The position numbers and the translations under genes were made by a program. From Rhodospirillaceae bacterium (GTDB taxonomy: Bacteria; Pseudomonadota; Alphaproteobacteria; UBA11073), in contig DPZW01000083.1 in NCBI GenBank assembly GCA_003536545.1, positions 1 through 6,442 of the forward strand: 6,442 nucleotides of DNA, read 5' to 3'. Of the stretch, positions 1 through 4,845 are shown piece after piece; the stretch's first letter is position 1; each line of letters starts with the position of its first letter. The notes beneath the pieces were generated by a model. That model did not search any database and was not told where the DNA came from. It was given only the letters and a program-made list of their open reading frames with translations.

Positions 1-18
1 AAATAACTTACGCTTCAT
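1..18 (-). CDS. Possible 5' end of a gene running off the left edge (MKRKLF...)
   Basis: On the minus strand an ATG directly follows the stop codon of the micro-ORF at 19-117 and opens a frame reading MKRKLF up to the window edge. A purine-rich GGAAGAAAG lies about 8 to 12 bases upstream and could act as a ribosome binding site. Only six codons are visible, so no product can be named. The positively charged start followed by hydrophobic residues would suit a membrane or exported protein, but this is a guess. The alternative is that this edge belongs to the tail of a + strand gene (an open frame ends with TAG at 81-83). Confidence 0.25.
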
Positions 19-117
19 TTAATGTCTTTCTTCCGCATCATCACAGCAGCGACCACAACGACCCGGTTCTAACCGGGCCATAGACATTTTCACACCTAAA
101 ATCGCTATCTTTTTCAT
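19..117 (-). CDS. Possible 32-residue cysteine-bearing micro-ORF
   Basis: A minus-strand frame opens with ATG at 117 (MKKIAILGVK...) and ends with TAA at 21-19. A second in-frame ATG at 87 would give a 22-residue product. The C-terminal half reads RCGRCC and then an acidic stretch DDAEERH. Both starts have a usable Shine-Dalgarno: AAAGG just before the ATG at 117, and TAGGTG about 8 bases before the ATG at 87. The ORF is followed without a gap by another ATG at 18, as expected for a leader peptide or a translationally coupled small gene. Against it: it is very short, I recognise no family, and the strong inverted repeat at 62-77 lies inside it. A + strand frame open from position 3 to the TAG at 81-83 covers most of the same bases, so only one of the two is likely to be real. 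Confidence 0.25.
   Translation of the reverse strand: MKKIAILGVKMSMARLEPGRCGRCCDDAEERH
62..77. repeat. Perfect inverted repeat, 7-bp arms
   Basis: CCCGGTT and AACCGGG are separated by only CT, which gives a GC-rich hairpin (6 to 7 bp stem, 2 to 4 base loop) on either strand. Neither side carries a proper T run: the + side continues CCATAGACATTTTC and the minus side TCGTTGTGG. A classical intrinsic terminator is therefore not well supported. It could end an upstream + strand transcript inefficiently, bind a regulator, or simply be coding sequence. Confidence 0.5.
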
Positions 118-140
118 AACCTTTAAACTGGTGGTTTATC

Positions 141-458
141 ATGTCTGTATTATATCGTCGCTGCGTGAATTCGCGGCGTGGGCTTCTATTGTCTCATCCT
201 GTTGCAAAAATTGTTGCAGAAAAGGGGGCCTGTTACTTTTCACATCATCCACAAAATCCATCACGGATTTATACGCACTTCCCGCAACATGCCTGGCAAA
301 AACTTGCAATCGAATATGGAATGTCGCCCGATCGTGCCGAAGTTTTTGCAAAAAATACCTATGTACAGCAGGAACGTCACATTGCAAGGGACAAGGAAGG
401 CAACAAGCTTGAGCCGCGCACACCTGTCCGTCACATCCAATACGCCTATGAAGCCTAG
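141..458 (+). CDS. Orphan small protein, 105 aa
   Basis: I do not recognise this protein. It is soluble, without a signal peptide or membrane helix, and rich in His, Arg and Tyr. The middle (about 40-75) looks like a compact helical segment with two tryptophan/tyrosine-bearing stretches (HAWQKLAIEYG, then SPDRAEVFAKNTY). The C-terminal 30 residues are charged and probably extended. The start at 141 has GGTGG about 6 bases upstream. The earlier ATG at 131 belongs to a different frame whose product does not look protein-like. The gene is followed 11 bases later by the 78-aa gene at 470, which has its own strong ribosome binding site, so the two are probably co-transcribed. Codon choice resembles the neighbouring real genes, with many GCA, GAA and CAT codons. 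The 185-base minus-strand frame over it looks like a shadow. Confidence 0.65.
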   Translation: MSVLYRRCVNSRRGLLLSHPVAKIVAEKGACYFSHHPQNPSRIYTHFPQHAWQKLAIEYGMSPDRAEVFAKNTYVQQERHIARDKEGNKLEPRTPVRHIQYAYEA

Positions 459-464
459 GGAGAG
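457..464 (+). promoter_or_regulatory. Shine-Dalgarno for the 78-aa gene
   Basis: AGGGAGAG overlaps the TAG stop of the upstream gene and lies 5 to 7 bases before the ATG at 470. It is one of the better ribosome binding sites in the window. It supports the short downstream ORF as real and as translationally linked to the 105-aa gene. Confidence 0.6.
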
Positions 465-469
465 ATGCA

Positions 470-706
470 ATGAGAAAATTATTAAAAATTGCAAAATCCA
501 ATAATGGGTGCCCGGTGCTGGAAAAGCCGGACATCATGCCGCCGCGCCGCATCGGCCATGTCAAAAGATTGCAGGATTTAAATCCACCGGGCCCCGCGGG
601 CATCGGCGTGATTGATTGCTGCATCTTGAAACCAGAAGAACGCACACTGGTGCAGCGCAATGCGCCCGCCGGTGCGCCGCGCTGCGTAGTGCCATGCAAT
701 TATTAG
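470..706 (+). CDS. Orphan small Pro/Cys-containing protein, 78 aa
   Basis: I recognise no family. The N-terminus is basic (MRKLLKIAKS). The rest is rich in proline and glycine, with short PP and PGPAG stretches, so much of it is probably not a regular globular fold. It has five cysteines: C14, the pair C50-C51, and C72/C76 spaced CxxxC near the C-terminus. That arrangement could bind a metal or form disulfides, but no known motif is matched. It sits 11 bases behind the 105-aa gene with a strong Shine-Dalgarno, which suggests a two-gene operon. Its TAG stop at 704-706 overlaps by 4 bases (TTAG) with the TAA stop of the convergent SDHAF4 gene. Because the gene ends inside the stop of a neighbour and has low-complexity content, I keep moderate confidence that it is expressed. 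Confidence 0.55.
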   Translation: MRKLLKIAKSNNGCPVLEKPDIMPPRRIGHVKRLQDLNPPGPAGIGVIDCCILKPEERTLVQRNAPAGAPRCVVPCNY

Positions 707-882
707 AAATCTGAACAGCGGCCGCCAATTTCCCAATCGCCATAACGGGTGGGCTCGGGACCTTGGGGGCCGCCAATTTCGCCCTCGGGCTGCGTCGGTG
801 TTTTTATTCTAGGCAGATTTTCATCTGTGGGTTGGGGCAATTCCGGTGGCTGTTCTACGGCAGTTTTGGATTTTTCTGACAT
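703..882 (-). CDS. DUF1674 / succinate dehydrogenase assembly factor 4-like protein, 59 aa
   Basis: This short minus-strand gene encodes a protein whose N-terminal 33 residues are Pro/Glu-rich and probably disordered. They are followed by the DUF1674 signature: EIGGPQGPEPTRYGDWE at about 35-51 and a C-terminal GRCSDF at 54-59. The GP.GPEPTRYGDWE...GRC.DF pattern is diagnostic of the family that includes the eukaryotic SDHAF4. In eukaryotes SDHAF4 binds the flavinylated SdhA subunit of complex II and promotes assembly while limiting oxidant damage. The bacterial role is inferred from that. The start ATG (882-880) gives the normal small family size, but the ribosome binding site is weak. It is divergent from rsmB, with only 42 bases between the starts; this pairing is common in Alphaproteobacteria. 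A 13-base direct repeat (720-732 and 768-780) encodes the doubled EIGG. The gene is easily overlooked because of its length. Confidence 0.93.
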   Translation of the reverse strand: MSEKSKTAVEQPPELPQPTDENLPRIKTPTQPEGEIGGPQGPEPTRYGDWEIGGRCSDF

Positions 883-924
883 AAATGATAGCTAATCACG
901 TCCATTTATGTTTACAAGAGAAAT

Positions 925-2205
925 ATGACTGCCCCAAGAACCTTGGCTTACCGTGCTTTGCGCCTTGTGCTCGAAGCCGGACAGCAAACCGATGAGGCCT
1001 TAAAGGAATCCCGCCTCTCGGAACTCGCCACGCGGGAGCGTGCCTTTGTGCGGGTATTATTAATGGCCGTGTTGCGCGATTACGGGCGGCTGGAAAAACT
1101 CCTCAAACCCATGCTTAAAGATCCGGATAAAATCCCCCTGGAAATCTGGGCGATGCTGCTGATGGGCACCGCGCAGCTGCTGATTTTAAAAACGCCGCCA
1201 CATGCAGCCGTGAATGAAACCATTGAACTTGCCGTGCGCGAAGGCCTGGGCGGATTTAAGGGGTTATTGAATGCCGTGCTGCGCCGCGTGGACCGCGATG
1301 GCCGCAAAGATTTCGAAAAAATTCCCCAGACGGAAAACTTTCCATTGTGGCTGCGCATTTCATGGAAATCCTATCCTGACCGTGCGAATTGGGGTGAAGT
1401 TTTATCATCCGAACCACCACTGGATATCACGCTGAAAAATGATCCGAACGCGCTCAAGCAGCGAAGCGATAGCGCAAAGGATTGGGCAGAAAAACTGGGC
1501 GGCGAACTCATTACTTCACAAACCGTGCGTATCACGGAATATGGCGAAGTTGCCAAGCTTGCGGGTTATGATGCGGGCGCGTGGTGGGTGCAGGATGTGG
1601 CAGCAACCTTTCCGGTGACATTATTGGGCGATTTGCGCGGCAAAGAAGTTTTGGATTTATGTGCCGCGCCCGGCGGGAAAACCCTGCAGTTATTGGCGGG
1701 TGGCGCAAAAGTCACCGCAGTGGATAGTTCCGCGCAACGGCTGATGAAGCTGAAAGAAAATCTTGCGCGTACGAAAATGACCGCAGAGATTCAATGCGCC
1801 GATGTACTGCGCCTTGAACCCGCACAGCAATATGATGTGGTGCTGCTCGATGCGCCCTGCACCGCGACCGGCACCATTCGCCGCCATCCGGAGATTTTAA
1901 TCCATAAACAACAGGATGACACGCACAGACTGGCCGCACTGCAATTGCAAATGCTGGATGCGGCGAAAGCATGGGTCAAGCCCGGTGGCAAATTACTTTA
2001 CTGTGTTTGTTCCCTGCAACGCGAGGAGGGTGAACATCAAATGAAATCATTCCTGGCCGCCAATCCAGAGTTTGAATTGATGCCCGCCAAATTGCCCGAT
2101 GCGCCGCAATGCGTGACATCGGACGGCTTCCTGCGCGTCCTACCCAATCATTTCCCCGGTGGCGCGGATGGATTTTTTGCGGCGGCATTACAAAAATCCG
2201 CATAA
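925..2205 (+). CDS. rsmB: 16S rRNA (cytosine(967)-C(5))-methyltransferase RsmB
   Basis: This enzyme methylates C5 of cytosine 967 (E. coli numbering) in 16S rRNA using S-adenosylmethionine, acting on the free rRNA or small subunit. The 426 residues match the usual family length. Residues 1 to about 125 form the NusB-like RNA-binding domain (RERAFVRVLLMAVLRDYGR at 37-55, then HAAVNETIELA and LLNAVLRRV). The Rossmann methyltransferase part follows: the SAM-binding motif LDLCAAPGGKT at 243-253, an acidic ribose-binding residue in TAVDSS (about 264-269), motif IV DAPCTATGTIRRHPEI at 309-324 with C312, and motif VI YCVCSLQREEGE with C362, the expected nucleophile. The paired cysteines of motifs IV and VI are both intact. 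RRHPEI after motif IV and the C-terminal LPNHFPGGADGFFAA are typical of RsmB/Sun rather than other m5C enzymes. A weak AAGAG ribosome binding site precedes the ATG. Transcription ends at the hairpin just after the stop. Confidence 0.96.
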   Translation: MTAPRTLAYRALRLVLEAGQQTDEALKESRLSELATRERAFVRVLLMAVLRDYGRLEKLLKPMLKDPDKIPLEIWAMLLMGTAQLLILKTPPHAAVNETIELAVREGLGGFKGLLNAVLRRVDRDGRKDFEKIPQTENFPLWLRISWKSYPDRANWGEVLSSEPPLDITLKNDPNALKQRSDSAKDWAEKLGGELITSQTVRITEYGEVAKLAGYDAGAWWVQDVAATFPVTLLGDLRGKEVLDLCAAPGGKTLQLLAGGAKVTAVDSSAQRLMKLKENLARTKMTAEIQCADVLRLEPAQQYDVVLLDAPCTATGTIRRHPEILIHKQQDDTHRLAALQLQMLDAAKAWVKPGGKLLYCVCSLQREEGEHQMKSFLAANPEFELMPAKLPDAPQCVTSDGFLRVLPNHFPGGADGFFAAALQKSA

Positions 2206-2232
2206 AAAAACCGCAGCCGAAGCCGCGGTTTT
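2204..2232 (-). terminator. Bidirectional intrinsic terminator with a UUCG tetraloop on the minus strand
   Basis: Perfect 8-bp arms AAAACCGC (2207-2214) and GCGGTTTT (2225-2232) flank a 10-base centre. Read on the minus strand, the centre is GGC-TTCG-GCT, which extends the stem by three pairs (one a G-U wobble) and closes it with the very stable C(UUCG)G tetraloop. It is followed by seven Ts in total, four of them paired in the stem. The hairpin starts 20 bases after the stop of the CADD-like gene. On the + strand the structure starts just after the rsmB stop but has an A-C mismatch at the top of the stem and a shorter T run. It should serve both convergent genes, more strongly the minus-strand one. 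Confidence 0.85.
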
Positions 2233-2252
2233 AAAGACTATTTTAATTGAGT

Positions 2253-2963
2253 TTACGCAGCGGCAGGGCAACGCATACCAGCCAATTCACCGCGTGCCTG
2301 GGCACGTTTCATCATCCCCGAAAGGAAATCCCACAATGCGTCAGCCGTGCTCATCGCCGCTGCTTTCGCCTCTTTCCACGTCTCGCGCGGCAATTGATCG
2401 ATCAGTTTTTCGCAGACTTCGCGGTGCAGGATGTCAGCCGCCTGATGCACTTCAAAGAATTTCAGTGTTGCAGGCTGGTCGCCGCCGTAATGCTGCTTCA
2501 GGCCTTTGATTTTGGTTTCCGCAATTTCCGGCACCTGATGTTCATAGGTGTAGAGGCTGCACAAACCTTCAGCATAGGAAGATTTTGCATTTTCCATCAT
2601 GGTTTCAATCAGGTTTTTCACAGAATCCGACATCGGCGCATTATTGATGCTCTCATCCGTCGCGCCCATGCCTTTGGCAAAATTGCGCCACAGGGTTGGA
2701 TGATCTTCCAACACCTTGCCGTCATAAACACCTTCTTCTTCTGACATATTTTCCAGCAGCATGCGGCGCGCATCGACGTCATCGCACTGTGCATAGGTCA
2801 GGCCAATGTGACGCGAAAACATATCGACATGTTTGGCATATTGCTCGGCGTAATCCCGGATCGTCTCGCGTGACAATTTGCCTTCGTTCCATGCCGCGTA
2901 AAACGGGTGGTTGAGCAGGTGGCGGGGCTTGAGGGCGGCCTTTAATTCTTCAGAAAATGTCAT
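2253..2963 (-). CDS. CADD-family heme-oxygenase-like diiron protein, probable self-sacrificing para-aminobenzoate synthase
   Basis: The 236-aa protein belongs to the TenA/PqqC-like all-helical fold and aligns along its length with Chlamydia CADD (CT610). From published work, CADD makes para-aminobenzoate for folate from one of its own tyrosines, with a dinuclear metal site and a lysine as amino donor. My recollection-based alignment places the sacrificial tyrosine at Y22 (HPFYAAW), metal ligands at E76, H88, E141, H173, D177 and H180 (FFEVHQAADILH), the second tyrosine at Y140 (LYTYEHQ) and the lysine at K151 (AETKIKGL). All are present. A 5-residue insertion relative to CADD lies between E76 and H88. 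The start ATG has GGAG 6 bases upstream and a good promoter 28 bases further up. It is probably transcribed alone, ending at the UUCG terminator. A thiaminase (TenA) or PqqC role is less likely, given the better match to CADD and the absence of thi or pqq neighbours. Confidence 0.87.
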   Translation of the reverse strand: MTFSEELKAALKPRHLLNHPFYAAWNEGKLSRETIRDYAEQYAKHVDMFSRHIGLTYAQCDDVDARRMLLENMSEEEGVYDGKVLEDHPTLWRNFAKGMGATDESINNAPMSDSVKNLIETMMENAKSSYAEGLCSLYTYEHQVPEIAETKIKGLKQHYGGDQPATLKFFEVHQAADILHREVCEKLIDQLPRETWKEAKAAAMSTADALWDFLSGMMKRAQARGELAGMRCPAAA

Positions 2964-2990
2964 TGCGGTCTCCGGGGTGATTGATAGCTA

Positions 2991-3018
2991 TTTATATCCC
3001 CAAAAGTGGGTTTTTCAA
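2991..3018 (-). promoter_or_regulatory. Candidate sigma-70-type promoter for the CADD-like gene
   Basis: On the minus strand TTGAAA (3018-3013) and TATAAA (2996-2991) are separated by 16 bases. Each matches the housekeeping consensus at five of six positions. The -10 box is about 28 bases upstream of the start codon, leaving room for a short leader containing the GGAG ribosome binding site. It lies in the 81-base gap behind the ExoD-family gene, so the CADD-like gene can be expressed independently of it. This was found by eye; alphaproteobacterial promoters often depart from this consensus. Confidence 0.5.
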
Positions 3019-3044
3019 GCTAAAAACAGCGGCATAATTTCAAA

Positions 3045-3806
3045 TCAGCCAAAAATCATACTGGGAATGTGGATAATATAATCAAACATGCCCATCAGGA
3101 TTTTAAAAATCAGGTCGGCGAATTTCACCACCATGGCCAGCGTGATAATTCCGGCCAGGCCGCCGATCGAAATCACAATCCCGTCACGTTCGGATATTCC
3201 CAGTGCCATTACGGCAATCGCGCTGGCAGGTAGAAAATTAAACGGTGGCGGCATTGGGATCACAAGAATAAAAGTCAGCAATAGCATCAGCACCGAAATG
3301 CTGCGCTCCGCGCCATTGGTCGAAAGCCATAACCAGCGTGGCCGGAATAATGCTTCAAATTTTTCCAGGCCCGGCATGATGGTGCGCACAGCCTTGGCCA
3401 GGCTTTTGCGATCCAGTTCATAATGACGGATACGCTTGGGCAAATGCGGGCGTTTTTCACCCAGCAGCAATTGTAAAGCCAATAACAAAATTGGAATGCC
3501 GGTCACGGTTGAGAATCCGGGGGGCATTGGCAGGCAATTTAAAATAGCTAGAAAGAAAATCATAAAACCAAAAGCGCGCTCACCCAAATGGGCAAGAATA
3601 GCCCCCAGCGTGATTTTATCATCCGGATTATCCAGGATGAGGTGATGTAACAGCGCAGAAGTACGGTGAGATTTAATTTCCGTGTCATGTTCAGGTGCAA
3701 GAAGGCGACGGTCATCGTCGTCATCATGATCGGATTTATGAGGATGATGTTTTTTCAGGTCATCGTCCAGATCGTCGTCATCAAAATCGGGCATAGGTTT
3801 ATTCAT
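3045..3806 (-). CDS. ExoD-family integral membrane protein with Asp/His-rich N-terminus
   Basis: With the start at 3806 the product has 253 residues. Residues from about 52 onward match the ExoD family (exopolysaccharide synthesis, ExoD). Two hydrophobic halves each carry a Pro-rich turn: CLPMPPGFSTVTGIPILLLA (91-110) and VIPMPPPFNFLPASAIAVMA (182-201). The second is followed by the typical ALGISERDGI. Four to five membrane helices are likely. In Sinorhizobium meliloti, exoD mutants are altered in exopolysaccharide and alkali sensitivity; the molecular activity is unknown. The first 50 residues are unusual: a run of aspartates (7-16), then KKHHPHKSDH and DDDDD, which resembles a flexible metal-binding or highly charged cytoplasmic tail. 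Neither the start at 3806 nor an in-frame ATG at 3857 (270 aa) has a good ribosome binding site. The open frame continues upstream to 4160, but that part overlaps mipZ antisense and is not credible coding. It is head-to-head with mipZ. Confidence 0.85.
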   Translation of the reverse strand: MNKPMPDFDDDDLDDDLKKHHPHKSDHDDDDDRRLLAPEHDTEIKSHRTSALLHHLILDNPDDKITLGAILAHLGERAFGFMIFFLAILNCLPMPPGFSTVTGIPILLLALQLLLGEKRPHLPKRIRHYELDRKSLAKAVRTIMPGLEKFEALFRPRWLWLSTNGAERSISVLMLLLTFILVIPMPPPFNFLPASAIAVMALGISERDGIVISIGGLAGIITLAMVVKFADLIFKILMGMFDYIIHIPSMIFG

Positions 3807-3920
3807 CGCGAGACAGTAATGGCCGGGGCCCTGCGCTGCAAGTAAATGTTTCTTCATGCCCCGGTGCGCCGTGGCTATTTGCGCTTTGGCTGCCGGTGCG
3901 GTCGTGCTAAACCATGAGTC

Positions 3921-4808
3921 ATGGTCATCCAAACACCTTCCCAAGCACATATCATCGTCCTCGGCAATGAAAAGGGCGGCTCCGGCAAATCGACTGTGGC
4001 CATGCATGTGGCGGTGGGGCTTTTGCGGCTTGGTTTCAAGGTGGCTACGATAGATCTCGATACGCGCCAGCGCACGCTCTCGCGTTATTTTGAAAACCGC
4101 AGCCAGCGCGCCGCGGAATATGATGAAAATCTGCCGCAGCCCCAGCATCACACATTCCAAAAATCAAAATATGATGCGCGTTCGGTGGCCAGCAATGACG
4201 AAGCCTGGCGGCTGGGGGAAATGATCGGCCAGCTGCGGCTGGGCAATGATTTTATTATCCTGGATTGCCCGGGCATGGATAATTTCCTGGCCCGCGAAGC
4301 GCATAGTTATGCCGATACCCTTATTACGCCGATGAATGACAGTTTTGTGGATTTTGTTTTGCTGGGCGATATGGATGCGCGTAATAAGCGCGTTTTGGAT
4401 CCATCCATCTATAGTGATATGGTGGAGGAACAACGTTCGCGCCGCAGCCTGCGCGACGGCGGCAAGATTGACTGGATTATTTTGCGCAATCGCCTCTCAC
4501 CTCTCAATGCCCGCAATAAACAGGATATCGAAGATGCGCTGGCGGCTTTGTCGGATCGCATCGGTTTTCGCACTGTGGGCGGTTTTTCAGAGCGCGTGAT
4601 TTACCGCGAGCTATTCCTGCATGGCCTGACCATGTTTGACACCATCGAAGATGCCAGTGAAGACATTCCTTATTCCGCTTCGCATATCGCTGCGCGCGGC
4701 GAAGTGCAGCAATTGCTCGAAGCCTTGAATATTCCGGCCATTCTACAACGTACCGCACCTGTGATTGCGAATGATGCCGGGCCCAAAGCCGGGAAACGTG
4801 TCGCTTAA
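3921..4808 (+). CDS. mipZ: MipZ, ParA-like ATPase inhibitor of FtsZ polymerisation
   Basis: MipZ is a deviant Walker ATPase that binds ParB at the origin region, forms a gradient from the poles, and blocks FtsZ assembly except at midcell. The 295 residues include the deviant Walker A box GNEKGGSGKST (15-25) with signature lysine K18 and P-loop K23, the switch I region TIDLDTRQRT (43-52), and the Walker B FIILDCPG (111-118, D115). MipZ-specific blocks follow: PMNDSFVDF (137-145), DWIILRNRL (184-192) and RVIYRELF (225-232). These distinguish it from ParA, Soj and MinD. The C-terminus (about 273-295) is longer than in Caulobacter MipZ and looks disordered. The start is fixed by an in-frame TGA at 3915-3917, yet no clear ribosome binding site precedes it. 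No parA or parB gene is in view, which is normal for mipZ. Confidence 0.95.
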   Translation: MVIQTPSQAHIIVLGNEKGGSGKSTVAMHVAVGLLRLGFKVATIDLDTRQRTLSRYFENRSQRAAEYDENLPQPQHHTFQKSKYDARSVASNDEAWRLGEMIGQLRLGNDFIILDCPGMDNFLAREAHSYADTLITPMNDSFVDFVLLGDMDARNKRVLDPSIYSDMVEEQRSRRSLRDGGKIDWIILRNRLSPLNARNKQDIEDALAALSDRIGFRTVGGFSERVIYRELFLHGLTMFDTIEDASEDIPYSASHIAARGEVQQLLEALNIPAILQRTAPVIANDAGPKAGKRVA

Positions 4809-4824
4809 GCCTTGGCAGCCAGCC

Positions 4825-4836
4825 TCGCCTAGGCGA
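4825..4836. repeat. Perfect 12-bp palindrome between mipZ and the J-domain gene
   Basis: TCGCCTAGGCGA is a perfect palindrome without a spacer, in the 37-base gap after mipZ. Its right half AGGCGA is also the only candidate Shine-Dalgarno for the next gene (9 bases from the ATG). It could be an operator or a small structure that limits access to that ribosome binding site. There is no T run, so a terminator is unlikely. It may be chance. Confidence 0.35.
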
Positions 4837-4845
4837 TAAATTCTA

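Noticed and set aside
3..83. + strand frame open from the left edge to TAG, as a possible gene tail
   Set aside because: About 26 residues with an HHH stretch and no recognisable family. It cannot be told from chance without more sequence to the left, so it is noted only as the alternative to the minus-strand micro-ORF.
139..699. 186-aa minus-strand open frame
   Set aside because: It covers the antisense of two + strand small genes with better starts. Its product is rich in Cys, Arg and His with no recognisable pattern, and its ATG has no ribosome binding site.
2247..2744. 165-aa + strand frame
   Set aside because: It is the antisense of the well-supported CADD-like gene, with no ribosome binding site, and a composition typical of a shadow frame.
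2998..3015. CCCC-AAAAGT-GGGTTTTT as a + strand terminator
   Set aside because: The stem is only three to four pairs and no + strand gene ends nearby; the same bases form the promoter spacer of the CADD-like gene.
3690..3790. GTCATC-type triplet repeats as a possible CRISPR or tandem array
   Set aside because: They are irregular GAT/GAC codon runs encoding the Asp-rich tail of the ExoD protein; there are no regular repeat-spacer units.
3807..4160. N-terminal extension of the ExoD frame into the mipZ antisense
   Set aside because: The extra residues match no part of ExoD and lie opposite the highly conserved Walker A region of mipZ; the frame is open only because of the complementary codons.
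3921..4808. ParA or MinD as the identity of the ATPase
   Set aside because: The PMNDSFVDF, DWIILRNRL and RVIYRELF blocks are those of MipZ. There is no C-terminal amphipathic membrane-targeting helix as in MinD and no adjacent parB.
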